A stretch of 64,000 nucleotides of DNA, from NCBI RefSeq assembly GCF_004364325.1, contig NZ_SOCP01000013.1, positions 62,001 through 126,000 on the forward strand, given 5' to 3'. The notes beneath the pieces were generated by a model that saw nothing but the letters and a program-made list of their open reading frames with translations, was not told where the DNA came from and ran no database searches. Position numbers and translations under genes: made by a program. Origin of the DNA: Actinophytocola oryzae (lineage in GTDB: Bacteria; Actinomycetota; Actinomycetes; Mycobacteriales; Pseudonocardiaceae). Positions 1 to 8,795 of this stretch are shown here, piece by piece (the first letter of the stretch is position 1; every line of letters begins with the position of its first letter).

Positions 1-51
1 CTGCCGTTCTTGGATATCCTGGGATCGCTCCGCAAGCTCCGCGCACAGAAT

Positions 52-1293
52 TCACCCCATGTCGCAGCCGCTGTCGGAGGCCTTGCGGAAGGCCTCGTCC
101 GCCGGGATCTTCTCGATCAGCTCGGTGAAGTCGCCGTCCTCCTCCATGTCCGCGGGGTCCTTCACCCTCACCAGGTACGAGTCGTGCACGACTCGGTGGT
201 CCTCGGCGCGGATCTTGGCGTTGCGGGCGAAGAAGTCGCTGAACTCCCTGCCGTCCAGCTCCTTGCGCACCGTGTCGGCGTCGTCGGTGCCCGCGCGCTG
301 CACGGCCTCGAGGTACTGCGTCGCGGCGGAGTAGGTCGCGGCGTGGTCGAACGTCGGCCGCTTGCCGGTGCGCTCCTTGAACCGGTCCGCCCACTCCTTG
401 CTCTCCCCGTCCAGGTTCCAGAACCAGGCGGTCGTGAACACGGTGCCCGCCAACGACTCCACGCCGATTGACGCGATGTCGGTGTCGAACATCAGGCCCA
501 CGGCGAGTCCCACACCCTTGTCCTTGAGCCCGAACTCGTTGTACTGCTTGACGACGTTCACCAGGTCACCGCCGGCCTGCATCACGCCGAGCACGTCCGG
601 CTTCGGGTTCAGGTTGGGTGCCTTGGTCATGAACGTGGCGAAGTTGTCGTTGGGGAACGGCGTCGGGTCTGCGGCACCGACAGTGCCACCCGCGGCCTCG
701 ACCGCGGCGGTGAAGCTCTTGTTCATGTCCTGGCCGAAGGCGTAGTCCGGATAGATGATGTACCACCGTTTCGCGCCCTGCTCGGTGAGCGTGGTGCCGG
801 TGCCGTGCGCGAGCATGTACGTGTCGTAGGCGTAGTGGTAGGTGTAGGCGTTGCACTGCGCACCGGTCAGCTCGGTAGTCGCGGCACCCGTGTTGAAGTA
901 GAGCTTCTTCTGTTGCTTGGCGACGGTCGCGATGGCCAACGCGGCCGACGAGGTGGGCACGTCGAAGATCGCGTCGACACCGTTCCGGTCGTACATCTCC
1001 CGCGCCGCGGTGTTCGCGATCTCCGGCTTGTTCTGGTGGTCGGCCGAGCTGACCTCGATGTTCTTGGTGACGGCGTCGTCGGCGTGGCGCTTCGTGAAGT
1101 CGTCGACGGCCATCCGCACCGACTCGACCGAGTTCTTCCCACCCACCTCGGAGTACACACCGGACAGGTCGGTGATGACGCCGAGCCTGATCGCGTCTCC
1201 GCTGACCTTCCCGCCCCCGCTCTGCGGCCCACCCCCGCATCCCGCGAGCACGACTCCCGCTATCACAACCGCTGCCCGGATCTTGGTAGCCAT
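52..1293 (-). CDS. Branched-chain amino-acid-type ABC transporter substrate-binding lipoprotein
   Basis: A 413-residue extracellular binding lipoprotein of the Leu/Ile/Val-binding (periplasmic binding fold type I) family. A hydrophobic N-terminal segment ends in the lipobox LAGC at about residues 16-19, so the mature protein would be anchored through that cysteine. Residues about 35-45 (RLGVITDLSGVYSEVGG) are the usual start of the mature domain. The gene is third in the leftward run livG-livF-SBP and begins 12 bp after the livF stop, so they are probably one transcript. The two permeases (LivH/LivM) are not visible and would lie beyond the left edge. The ligand cannot be read from sequence; members also bind amides, urea and aromatic acids. 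Confidence 0.9.
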   Translation of the reverse strand: MATKIRAAVVIAGVVLAGCGGGPQSGGGKVSGDAIRLGVITDLSGVYSEVGGKNSVESVRMAVDDFTKRHADDAVTKNIEVSSADHQNKPEIANTAAREMYDRNGVDAIFDVPTSSAALAIATVAKQQKKLYFNTGAATTELTGAQCNAYTYHYAYDTYMLAHGTGTTLTEQGAKRWYIIYPDYAFGQDMNKSFTAAVEAAGGTVGAADPTPFPNDNFATFMTKAPNLNPKPDVLGVMQAGGDLVNVVKQYNEFGLKDKGVGLAVGLMFDTDIASIGVESLAGTVFTTAWFWNLDGESKEWADRFKERTGKRPTFDHAATYSAATQYLEAVQRAGTDDADTVRKELDGREFSDFFARNAKIRAEDHRVVHDSYLVRVKDPADMEEDGDFTELIEKIPADEAFRKASDSGCDMG

Positions 1294-1305
1294 GTCGTGC
1301 CCCTT

Positions 1306-1998
1306 TCAGATTCCCAGGTACTCCAGCAGTTCGTGCTCCCGGCGCTCGACCTCGGCGTTGTCGAGCGTCTCGACGACGCGGCCCTGACTGATGAGGTAGT
1401 GCCGGTCCGCGACCGTCGACGCGAAGTGGATGTTCTGCTCGATCAGCAACACGGTGACGCGGTGTTCCTTCACCGTCCGGATGATGTCCCCGATCTGCCG
1501 CACGAGAATCGGCGAGAGCCCCTCGGTCGGCTCGTCCGCGAGCAGCAGCCGGGCACCCATGCGCAGAACCCTTGCCACGGACAGCATCTGCTGCTCCCCG
1601 CCGGACAGGTGCGTACCTGCCTGCCTGCGTCGGTCCGCCAGCGCCGGGAACGCCTCGTACACCTTGTCGAGCGGCCACGCATCCGGCCCGACTGTCGGTG
1701 GCAGCGTGAGGTTCTCCTCGACGGTGAGCGTCGCGTAGATGCCCCTGTCGTCCGGCACGTAGCCAAGACCCAGCCTGCATCGCCTGTGCGGCGCCAGTTT
1801 CGTGATGTCGCGGCCGTCGAGCCGGACCTCGCCGGTCATCGAGCGGTGCAGTCCCGTCAGGCACCGCAGCAGCGTGGTCTTGCCCGCGCCGTTGCGGCCG
1901 ACGAGCGTGACGACCTCGCCGGCGGCCACCTCCAGCGACACCCCGCGGAGCACCGAGGCCTCGCCGTGGTGGGCGCTCACCTCCCGGACACTAAGCAC
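1306..1998 (-). CDS. livF: Branched-chain amino-acid ABC transporter ATP-binding protein LivF
   Basis: A 230-residue cytoplasmic ABC ATPase that would power import with LivG and the absent permeases. Walker A (GRNGAGKTT), the signature LSGGEQQML and Walker B (LLLADEPTEGLSP) are all present, and the length is normal for LivF. The start is GTG and overlaps the end of livG by 8 bases, which indicates translational coupling. The C-terminal part (LLIEQNIHFA, H-loop region degenerate) matches LivF rather than LivG, which normally has a longer insert. Substrate is inferred only from the family and from the neighbouring binding protein. Confidence 0.93.
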   Translation of the reverse strand: MLSVREVSAHHGEASVLRGVSLEVAAGEVVTLVGRNGAGKTTLLRCLTGLHRSMTGEVRLDGRDITKLAPHRRCRLGLGYVPDDRGIYATLTVEENLTLPPTVGPDAWPLDKVYEAFPALADRRRQAGTHLSGGEQQMLSVARVLRMGARLLLADEPTEGLSPILVRQIGDIIRTVKEHRVTVLLIEQNIHFASTVADRHYLISQGRVVETLDNAEVERREHELLEYLGI

Positions 1999-2761
1999 GG
2001 GCCTCCCCCAGGTAGGCGGTGATCACCCTCGGGTCGTTGCGCACCTCGTCGTAGGGCCCCTCGGCGAGGATCCTGCCGAACTGCAGCACCGTGACCCGGT
2101 CGGTGAGGTCGCCGACGACCTTCATGTTGTGTTCCACCAACACGACCGTGCGGTCGGCACGGACGCGGCGGATGAGGTCGACCGTGCGGGCGACGTCCTC
2201 GACGCCCATGCCGGCGGTCGGCTCGTCGAGCAGCAGCAGACGTGGCGACAGCGCGAGTGCGAGCGCCAGTTCGAGTGCACGTTTGCGGCCGTAGGCGAGG
2301 CTGGCGGCCGGGAGGCGGGCGTGTGCACCGAGGCCGACCTCGGCCAGCAGGCCGGCCGCCTCGTCGGCGTACCGGCGCAGTCGCCGCGCCGAGCGCCAGA
2401 ACTGGGTGCCGCCGCCGTCGCGGCCCTGCAGTGCCAGCTCGACGTGCTCGGTCAGCGTCAGCTCGTCGAACAGACTCGTGATCTGGAACGACCGCGCGAC
2501 GCCGCGCTGTGCGATCCGCTCGGGACGCAGGCCCGTGACGTCCTCGCCGTCGAGTTCTATCGAGCCGGCCGTCGGCGTGAGAAACCCGGTGAGCAGGTTG
2601 AACAGTGTCGTCTTGCCGGCGCCGTTGGGTCCGACGAGCGCGTGCACGGTGCCGGCCTCGACCTCGAGGTCGACGTCGTCGACCGCGCGGAACCCGTTGA
2701 ACTCCCTCGCGAGTCCACGCGTACGCAACATCGGTGTGGCGCCGGTCACGTCGACGACCAT
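1991..2761 (-). CDS. livG: Branched-chain amino-acid ABC transporter ATP-binding protein LivG
   Basis: About 256 residues. It is the first visible gene of the leftward transporter operon. Walker A GPNGAGKTT, a family-typical degenerate signature (SLAYGRKRALELA) and Walker B LLLLDEPTAGMG are intact. The extra segment around residues 90-125 after the Q-loop is typical of LivG. The frame stays open upstream to 2803, but the residues there are not family-like. I take ATG at 2761; an ATG at 2731 is also possible, and neither has a strong ribosome-binding site. A promoter is expected in the 78-base gap before the SDR gene. Confidence 0.9.
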   Translation of the reverse strand: MVVDVTGATPMLRTRGLAREFNGFRAVDDVDLEVEAGTVHALVGPNGAGKTTLFNLLTGFLTPTAGSIELDGEDVTGLRPERIAQRGVARSFQITSLFDELTLTEHVELALQGRDGGGTQFWRSARRLRRYADEAAGLLAEVGLGAHARLPAASLAYGRKRALELALALALSPRLLLLDEPTAGMGVEDVARTVDLIRRVRADRTVVLVEHNMKVVGDLTDRVTVLQFGRILAEGPYDEVRNDPRVITAYLGEARA

Positions 2762-2839
2762 AGAGCTTGTCGACTGTATGCAACATGGCCAGCACATCCA
2801 CAAGGACGGGGCTCGATGTGTTCATTTCCTACATAGTGG

Positions 2840-3586
2840 CTATCTCGCCGTCCATCCACCGTCGAGTCGCAGCGACGAGCCCGTGATCGCCGACGCCGCG
2901 TCCCCGCACAGGAAGGCGACGGCCTCGGCGACCTCGGCCGGCTCGATCAGCCGCTTCACCGCGGCCGGCCCGAGCATCACCTCGTCGACGACCCGGTCCT
3001 CGCCGATGCCGAGCTGCTCGGCCTGTGCGGCGACCTGACCGGCCACGAGTGGGGTGTTGACGTACGAGGGGCTCACGCAGTTCGACGTGACCCCGTGCTC
3101 GGCGCCCTCCAGCGCGACGACCTTCGACAGCCCCTCGACGCCGTGCTTGGCGGCGACGTAGGCGGCCTTGTAGGGGGACGCGACCAGCCCGTGCACGCTG
3201 GAGATGGTGACCACCCGCCCCCAGCCGCGCCCGTACATGTGCGGCAGGGCCCGTCGGACGATGCGGAACGGCGCCTCCAGCATCACGCGCAGCAGGTAGG
3301 AGAACCGTTCCGGCGGGAACTCCTCGACGGGCGCGACGTGCTGCAGCCCGGCGTTGTTCACGACGATGTCGACGTCGAGGTCGAGGGTGTCGACCGCGTC
3401 GAGGTCGGCGAGGTCGGCGACCACCGGCCGGACGTCGAGCTCGGCGGTCAGTTTCGCGAGGGCGTCGGCGTCCCGGTCGACGGCCACCACGGTGGCCCCT
3501 GCCGCGGCGAGCCGCGCGGCGCAGGCACGCCCGATGCCGCCGGCCGCCCCGGTCACCACCGCACGCCGCCCTGCCAGATCACTCAT
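2840..3586 (-). CDS. SDR-family dehydrogenase, 3-hydroxybutyrate dehydrogenase-like
   Basis: A 248-residue classical short-chain dehydrogenase. It shows the NAD-binding TGAAGGIG motif near the N-terminus, NNAG, the catalytic Ser in ISSVHG and the YVAAK catalytic Tyr/Lys pair, with a C-terminal LDGGWTAR ending. The segments NNAGLQHVAPVEEFP and SSVHGLVASPYKAAYVAAKH are characteristic of D-3-hydroxybutyrate dehydrogenases, which interconvert 3-hydroxybutyrate and acetoacetate in ketone or PHB catabolism. The frame is open back to 3673, but MSDLAGRRAVVTG at 3586 is the family-like start. The gene is divergent from the alpha/beta hydrolase and may share control with it. Substrate is inferred. Confidence 0.82.
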   Translation of the reverse strand: MSDLAGRRAVVTGAAGGIGRACAARLAAAGATVVAVDRDADALAKLTAELDVRPVVADLADLDAVDTLDLDVDIVVNNAGLQHVAPVEEFPPERFSYLLRVMLEAPFRIVRRALPHMYGRGWGRVVTISSVHGLVASPYKAAYVAAKHGVEGLSKVVALEGAEHGVTSNCVSPSYVNTPLVAGQVAAQAEQLGIGEDRVVDEVMLGPAAVKRLIEPAEVAEAVAFLCGDAASAITGSSLRLDGGWTAR

Positions 3587-3656
3587 GGCCACCGACGCTA
3601 CGCCCGTCACGGAGCGTCGCTCCACGTGTGCGCCAGCCATACCGCGGTGGCCATGG

Positions 3657-3690
3657 ATGTGTGTCACCCACATGTGTGGTCACCCGTGGA
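3657..3690. promoter_or_regulatory. Repeat-rich segment between divergent SDR and hydrolase genes
   Basis: The heptamer GTCACCC occurs at 3663-3669 and again at 3679-3685, and a near-palindrome CCACATGTGTGG lies between them at 3668-3679. The location, about 70 to 100 bases upstream of the SDR start and between divergent genes, suits an operator for a local regulator. No regulator gene is adjacent, so the binding protein is unknown. Confidence 0.3.
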
Positions 3691-3740
3691 TGGCGACCGT
3701 CCACGTTGACCTGTGTACGGGCGCGGACGAGGGTACGGAC

Positions 3741-3845
3741 ATGACATCGGTGTCCGAGGTTCCGGTCGCGGGTGGCACGGTGACCGTCGGCCTGCGGGGT
3801 GCGCCGGCCGACGGTCGGCCCGTGCGGCGCGCAACCCTGTCCTGA
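3741..3845 (+). pseudogene. Possible N-terminal remnant of an alpha/beta hydrolase (34 codons)
   Basis: A small ATG frame whose first half (EVPVAGGTVTVGLRGAP) resembles the N-terminal strand of many alpha/beta hydrolases. The similarity stops just where the oxyanion-loop strand should follow, and the frame then ends after RRATLS. It lies 11 bases before the intact hydrolase gene in the same direction. It may be the stub of a deleted paralogue, a leader peptide, or chance coding-like sequence. No family assignment is secure. Confidence 0.25.
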
Positions 3846-3856
3846 GTGGAGTGTCC

Positions 3857-4900
3857 ATGGTGGATGGCATCGTCAGCAGCCGGATCACGACGCCGCGGCT
3901 GACCGCGCAGGTGCTGGAAGTGCCCGAGCGGGCGGGTGAGCCGGTGGTGTTCGTGCACGGCAACGTGTCGTCGGGCCTGTTCTGGCAGCGGCAGATGCTC
4001 GCCCTGCCGGCGGGCTACCGCCCGATCGCGGTGGACCTGCGGGGCTTCGGCGGCTCGGACCCGCTGCCCGTCGACGCGACACGCGGCCTGCGGGACTACA
4101 GCGAGGACGTCGAGTCGGTGTGCGCCGCGCTGGAGCTGTCCGACGCGCACTTCGTGGGCTGGAGCATGGGCGGCGGCGTGGTCATGCGGCTGCTGCGCGA
4201 CCGTCCGACGCTGGTGCGCACACTGACACTGGTGAACCCCGTGTCCCCGTACGGTTTCGGCGGCACCCGGGACGCCGAGGGCACGCTGATCTCGCCGGAC
4301 GGCGCGTGCGCGGGCGCGGCGGGCGCGAACCCGGACTTCGTGCGCCGCCTGAGCGAGGGTGACCGCACCGACGCGGACCCGTTCTCCCCGCGCAACGTCA
4401 TGCGCACGTTCTACGTGAAGCCCCCGTTCGTCGTTCCCGACGAGGACGAGCTGGTCGAGTCGATGCTGAGCACGGTCACGGGCGAGGACAACTATCCCGG
4501 CGACGGCCGCGAGTCGCAGACGTGGCCAGGTGCGGCTCCCGGCACCCGCGGCGTGCTGAACACCATGGCACCCAACTACTTCCGCCTGGACGACCTGCAC
4601 ACGGTCGAGCCGAAGCCGCCGATCCTGTGGCTACGTGGGGCCGACGACCAGATCGTGTCGGACACGTCGATGTTCGACCTGGCCTACCTCGGCCAGCTGG
4701 GCGCGATCCCCGGCTGGCCGGGCGCGGAGACCCACCCGCCACAGCCGATGGTCACCCAGACCCGCGCGGTCCTCGACCAGTACGCGGCGGCGGGCGGCAC
4801 CTACGAGGAGGTCGTCATCGCGAACTCCGGCCACAGCCCCCACCTGGAAGCGCCCGCCGAGTTCGCCGCAGCACTCTCTCGCGGGCTGGCCATGCACTGA
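3857..4900 (+). CDS. Alpha/beta hydrolase
   Basis: A 347-residue cytoplasmic alpha/beta-fold hydrolase. The oxyanion-loop motif VFVHGNVSSG lies at about residues 31-40, the nucleophile elbow GWSMGG at about 100-105, and a C-terminal His candidate in NSGHSPHLEAP at about 325-335. It is longer than the usual 280 residues because of a cap insert at about 150-230. The ATG at 3857 is preceded by GAGTGGA at correct spacing; the frame upstream is open but not protein-like. The stop codon lies inside the dispersed repeat that follows. The substrate is not predictable; an esterase or lactonase role is possible. Confidence 0.85.
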   Translation: MVDGIVSSRITTPRLTAQVLEVPERAGEPVVFVHGNVSSGLFWQRQMLALPAGYRPIAVDLRGFGGSDPLPVDATRGLRDYSEDVESVCAALELSDAHFVGWSMGGGVVMRLLRDRPTLVRTLTLVNPVSPYGFGGTRDAEGTLISPDGACAGAAGANPDFVRRLSEGDRTDADPFSPRNVMRTFYVKPPFVVPDEDELVESMLSTVTGEDNYPGDGRESQTWPGAAPGTRGVLNTMAPNYFRLDDLHTVEPKPPILWLRGADDQIVSDTSMFDLAYLGQLGAIPGWPGAETHPPQPMVTQTRAVLDQYAAAGGTYEEVVIANSGHSPHLEAPAEFAAALSRGLAMH

Positions 4901-4976
4901 AGGACGCCTTCCTTACGCTGGGCGCAACGAAGGACGCCTTCCTTACGCCGGACGTTACGAAGGCGTCCTTCAGTGC
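4894..4976. repeat. Dispersed palindromic repeat, three-module copy
   Basis: An 83-bp element flanked by GCACTG and CAGTGC. It contains the 13-bp core GAAGGACGCCTTC at 4899 and 4929 and its reverse complement GAAGGCGTCCTTC at 4959, so cores recur exactly every 30 bp with 17-bp spacers. The outer arms are perfectly complementary and could form one long hairpin. It sits between convergent genes and supplies the TGA stop of the hydrolase. Related copies are at 21992, 36040 and 39345. Confidence 0.9.
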
Positions 4977-4996
4977 ACGGGGGGCAGGTGCGGGAC

Positions 4997-6244
4997 TTAG
5001 ACCAGGAACGTGAACAGCGGGCTGTCCGGCGGCACCCGCTCGATGCGGTGCGGTGCCGCCTCCATCCGCTTCAGCATGGCCTGGAGGTTCTCCGGCGCGC
5101 CGAGCTCGATCCCGACCAGCGCGGGCCCGGTCTCCCGGTTGTTGCGCTTCACGTACTCGAACAGCGTGATGTCGTCGTCCGGGCCGAGGACGTCGTCGAG
5201 GAACCGGCGCAGCGCACCCGGCTCCTGGGGGAACTCGACCAGGAAGTAGTGCTTGCGGCCCTCGAAGACCAGCGCCCGCTCGACGACCTCCGCATACCGG
5301 CTCACGTCGTTGTTGCCGCCGGACAGCACGCACACGACCGTGGCGCCCGGCGCCAGGTCGAGCACGCCGAGCGACGCAGCGGCGAGCGCGCCGGCGGGCT
5401 CGCTGATGATCCCGTCGGACTGGTAGAGGTCCAGCATCTCGACGCAGATCTGGCCCTCCGGCACGGCGACGAGCCTCGGCCCGTGGGCGGCGGCGAGCGC
5501 GTGGGTGTGCGCACCGACCTGTCGCACGGCGGCGCCGTCGACGAACGGGTCGAGCTCGGCCAGCGGCGCCGGTCCACCGGAGGCGATGGCGTGGGCCATG
5601 CTCGCCGCACCGGCGGGTTCTGCGCCGATGACGTGCGCCCCCGACCCGAGCCAGGCGAGCGTGCCCGCCAGCAGTCCCCCGCCACCGACCGGCACGACCA
5701 GCGCGTCCGGCACCCGGCCGAGCTGCGTGACGATCTCGGCGGTCACGGTGCCCTGCCCGGCGATCGTCCTCGGGTCGTCGAACGCGGGGATGAGGGTGCG
5801 GCCGGTCTCGGCGGCGTAGGTGGACGCGGCGTGCGCGGCGTCGTCGTAGGTCTCGCCCTCGACGACGATCTCGACGTGCCTGCCGCCCAGCGTCGCGACG
5901 CGGTCGCGTTTCTGGCGGGGCGTGGTGCGTGGCAGGTACACGCGCGCGGCCACCCCGAGCGACGCGCACGCGAACGCCACGCCCTGCCCGTGGTTCCCGG
6001 CGCTCGCGCACACGACGCCGCGCTCCCGGTCGGCGGCGCCGAGCAGGCTCACGAAGTTGAAGGCGCCGCGTCCCTTGTAGGACCGGACGGTGTTGAGGTC
6101 CTCACGCTTGAGCCACACGTCGAGATCGTGCCGCGCGGACAGGCGCGCGTTGTGCTGCAGCGGGCTCGGCGGGATCACGCCCGCGAACCGCTTCGCCGCC
6201 GCGGCGACGTCCACCCTGGATACCACCCACGAGACCTTACTCAC
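4997..6244 (-). CDS. ilvA: Threonine ammonia-lyase (threonine deaminase), biosynthetic type
   Basis: A PLP enzyme of about 415 residues that deaminates threonine to 2-oxobutanoate, the first committed step to isoleucine. The PLP lysine is K57 in SYKGRGAFNF. A glycine-rich phosphate loop (VGGGGL) lies mid-protein, and SGGN follows near residue 310. The last ~85 residues (from EFPQEPGALRRFL) form the single ACT-like regulatory domain of the short IlvA class, so isoleucine feedback is likely. The start is either GTG at 6244 or GTG at 6226; both are close to the divergent hrpB start. It converges on the upstream hydrolase across the repeat element. Confidence 0.92.
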   Translation of the reverse strand: MSKVSWVVSRVDVAAAAKRFAGVIPPSPLQHNARLSARHDLDVWLKREDLNTVRSYKGRGAFNFVSLLGAADRERGVVCASAGNHGQGVAFACASLGVAARVYLPRTTPRQKRDRVATLGGRHVEIVVEGETYDDAAHAASTYAAETGRTLIPAFDDPRTIAGQGTVTAEIVTQLGRVPDALVVPVGGGGLLAGTLAWLGSGAHVIGAEPAGAASMAHAIASGGPAPLAELDPFVDGAAVRQVGAHTHALAAAHGPRLVAVPEGQICVEMLDLYQSDGIISEPAGALAAASLGVLDLAPGATVVCVLSGGNNDVSRYAEVVERALVFEGRKHYFLVEFPQEPGALRRFLDDVLGPDDDITLFEYVKRNNRETGPALVGIELGAPENLQAMLKRMEAAPHRIERVPPDSPLFTFLV

Positions 6245-6275
6245 CGCGTCGGCGGCACCCGGCAGACTGGTGGCC

Positions 6276-8666
6276 GTGCGCCTGCCCCCGAACCTCCCCG
6301 ACCTGCCGGTACGCGCGGTGCTCGACGACCTGGCCGCCGCGCTCGACGGGCACGGCACGGCGGTCCTGGTCGCCCCGCCCGGCACCGGCAAGACGACGAT
6401 CGTGCCGCTGGCGCTGCCGGGCCGCGTGGTCGTCGCCGAGCCGCGCAGGCTGGCGGCACGGGCGGCCGCGACCCGCATGGCGGCGCTGCTGGGCGAGCCG
6501 GTGGGCCGGACCGTCGGCTACGCGGTGCGTGGCGACCGGAAGACGTCGAAGGACACCCGGGTCGAGGTCGTGACCACGGGTTTGCTGGTGCGGCGGCTGC
6601 AGCACGACCCGAGCCTGCCGGGGGTCGACACGGTCCTGCTGGACGAGATCCACGAACGCCACCTGGACGCGGACCTGCTGCTGACGCTCCTGCTGGACGC
6701 CCGCGCCGGTCTGCGGCCGGACCTGCGACTGCTGGCCACCTCGGCGACGGTGGCGACGGACCGGGTGGCGGCGTTGCTCGAGGCGCCGGTGGTCGAGGCG
6801 CACGTGCGCACCTACCCGGTCACGGTGACCTACCACCCGCCTGCCCGTGGTGAGCGCCTGGAGCGGCACGTGGCGCGGGTGGTCCACACGGCACTGTCCG
6901 CGTCGGATGGTGACGTGCTCGTGTTCCTGCCGGGTGCCGGGGAGATCGCTCGGGTGGCGCCGCTGGTCGAGGGCGCGGAGGTCGTGCCGCTGCACGGCAG
7001 GCTTTCGGCGGGCCGCCAGGACGCCGCGCTGACGCCGGGCGACCGGCGGCGGGTCGTGCTGGCGACGGCGGTGGCCGAGTCGAGCCTGACGGTGCCGGGT
7101 GTGCGGGCGGTAGTGGACTCGGGGCTGGCGAGGGTGCCGAGGATGGACCATCGCCGGGGTCTGTCGGGGCTGGTGACGACGCGGGTGTCGGCGTCGGTGG
7201 CGCAGCAGCGGGCCGGTCGTGCGGGGCGGGAGGCGCCGGGGTGGGTGTACCGGTGCTGGCCGGAGCACGAGCACGCGACGCTGCCTGCCCAGCCGGAGCC
7301 GGAGATCCGTACGGCGGACCTGACGCGGCTCGCGTTGGAGCTGGCGTGCTGGGGGACGCCGGACGGGACGGCTCTGGACTGGTGGGACGCGCCGCCGCAG
7401 GGGCCGTTGGCCGCGGGTCGGGCGGTGCTGACGGCGTTGGGGGCGTTGGACGCGTCGGGTGCGGTGACCGAGCGGGGGCGCCGGATCGCGGGGGTCGGCC
7501 TGCACCCGCGCCTGGCCAGGGCATTGTTGGACGGTGCGGAGGCGGTGGGCGCGACGGCGGCGGCCGAGGTGGTCGCGCTGCTGGACGACGACACGCTGGC
7601 GACGAGCACCTCGGTGGAGGACACGCTGCGGCGGCTGCGGGACGACGGGTCGCCGCGGTGGCACCGGGAGGTGCGCCGCTTGACGGCGTTGGTGGCGGGT
7701 CGGCCGAGGGGGACGCCCGACCCGGCGCTGGTCGTGGCGTTGGCCTACCCGGAGCGGCTGGCGCGGAGGCGGTCGCCTGGTTCGCCGGTGTACCTGATGG
7801 CCGGCGGGACCGCGGCGGAGCTGTCCGAGGGTGGTGAGTGGCTGGCGGTGGCGAGCGCGGACCGGCAGCCCGGGCGTGCGCAGGGGAAGATCCGGTTGGC
7901 GGCACGTGCGGACCAGTCGCTGGCGGAGCGGGCGGCACCAGCGCTGCTGTCGGAGGCGGACGAGATCGCGTGGCTGGACGGTGACGTGGTGGCCAGGCAC
8001 GTCCGTCGGCTCGGCGCCATCGTGCTCCGGGAGCGGCCGTTGCGGGACCCCGACCCCGCGCGGGTGCGGGAGGCACTGGTGGCGGGTCTGCGGGCGGTGG
8101 GCCTCGGGTTGTTGAACTGGACCGAGGCGGCCACGAGGCTGCGGCAGCGGTTGGCGTTGCTGCACCGGGTGCTGGGTGAGCCGTGGCCGGACGTGTCCGA
8201 CGAGGCGTTGCTGGCGGGTATCGAGGGCTGGCTGAGCCCGGCGCTGGCGAAGGCCCGTCGACGAGCGGACCTGGCGAGGGTGAACGTGCACAACGCGCTG
8301 TCGCTGCTGCTGCCCTGGCCCGCGGCGGCGCGGCTGGACGAGCTGGCCCCGGATCGTCTGGAAGTGCCGACTGGGGCGAGGATCCGCGTCGACTACGGGG
8401 CCGACGACCCGGTGCTGGCGGTGAAACTGCAGGAGACGTTCGGCTGGACCGAGACCCCGACGATCGCCGACGGTCGGGTGCCGGTGCTACTGCACCTGCT
8501 GTCCCCCGCGGGCCATCCGGTGGCGGTCACCGCGGACCTGAACACCTTCTGGCGGGAGGCATATCACCAGGTCCGCGCCGAGCTGCGTGGCCGCTACCCG
8601 AAGCACCCGTGGCCGCAGGACCCGCTGACCGCCACCCCGACGGCCCGCACGAACCGGCGCCGCTGA
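6276..8666 (+). CDS. hrpB: ATP-dependent helicase HrpB (DEAH/DExH type)
   Basis: A 796-residue DExH helicase with Walker A APPGTGKTT near residue 35, the DEIHERH box near 120, the SAT motif, and motif VI QQRAGRAGR. Family-specific helicase-associated and HrpB C-terminal domains follow (ending FWREAYHQVRAELRGRYPKH). The length fits bacterial HrpB. The physiological substrate of these enzymes is poorly known; RNA remodelling is presumed. The start is GTG at 6276 (GTG at 6270 is equally possible). It is divergent from ilvA with about 30 bp between starts, leaving little room for separate promoters. Confidence 0.93.
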   Translation: MRLPPNLPDLPVRAVLDDLAAALDGHGTAVLVAPPGTGKTTIVPLALPGRVVVAEPRRLAARAAATRMAALLGEPVGRTVGYAVRGDRKTSKDTRVEVVTTGLLVRRLQHDPSLPGVDTVLLDEIHERHLDADLLLTLLLDARAGLRPDLRLLATSATVATDRVAALLEAPVVEAHVRTYPVTVTYHPPARGERLERHVARVVHTALSASDGDVLVFLPGAGEIARVAPLVEGAEVVPLHGRLSAGRQDAALTPGDRRRVVLATAVAESSLTVPGVRAVVDSGLARVPRMDHRRGLSGLVTTRVSASVAQQRAGRAGREAPGWVYRCWPEHEHATLPAQPEPEIRTADLTRLALELACWGTPDGTALDWWDAPPQGPLAAGRAVLTALGALDASGAVTERGRRIAGVGLHPRLARALLDGAEAVGATAAAEVVALLDDDTLATSTSVEDTLRRLRDDGSPRWHREVRRLTALVAGRPRGTPDPALVVALAYPERLARRRSPGSPVYLMAGGTAAELSEGGEWLAVASADRQPGRAQGKIRLAARADQSLAERAAPALLSEADEIAWLDGDVVARHVRRLGAIVLRERPLRDPDPARVREALVAGLRAVGLGLLNWTEAATRLRQRLALLHRVLGEPWPDVSDEALLAGIEGWLSPALAKARRRADLARVNVHNALSLLLPWPAAARLDELAPDRLEVPTGARIRVDYGADDPVLAVKLQETFGWTETPTIADGRVPVLLHLLSPAGHPVAVTADLNTFWREAYHQVRAELRGRYPKHPWPQDPLTATPTARTNRRR

Positions 8667-8734
8667 CCGGTCTCCCGCCGTTCGGCACCGGGGGTCACCC
8701 CGGATGCCCGTTCGTCTGAAAATCACGTGCATCT

Positions 8735-8764
8735 TTGCCGACTCGTTCTCGATCATGCTAGATG
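8735..8764 (+). promoter_or_regulatory. Candidate promoter of the lanthipeptide precursor gene
   Basis: TTGCCG at 8735-8740 and TAGATG at 8759-8764 are separated by 18 bp, a reasonable vegetative-type promoter. The surrounding 80 bp are clearly richer in A+T than the flanking genes. A strong AAGGAGG ribosome-binding site follows at 8783-8789. Confidence 0.5.
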
Positions 8765-8795
8765 TGTGCCTCCGACCTATACAAGGAGGCGTGAA

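Noticed and set aside
4894..4976. Possible CRISPR array, because cores recur every 30 bp
   Set aside because: Spacers are only 17 bp and similar to each other, there are at most three units, the last is inverted, and no cas gene is nearby.
6090..6275. N-terminal extension of HrpB
   Set aside because: It overlaps the divergent ilvA gene and reads as antisense-type sequence; family alignment starts at LPPNLPDLPV.
8727..8795. Upstream in-frame extension of the lanthipeptide precursor
   Set aside because: It lies before the strong AAGGAGG site and overlaps the likely promoter; its sequence is rich in Arg and Cys and unlike a leader peptide.
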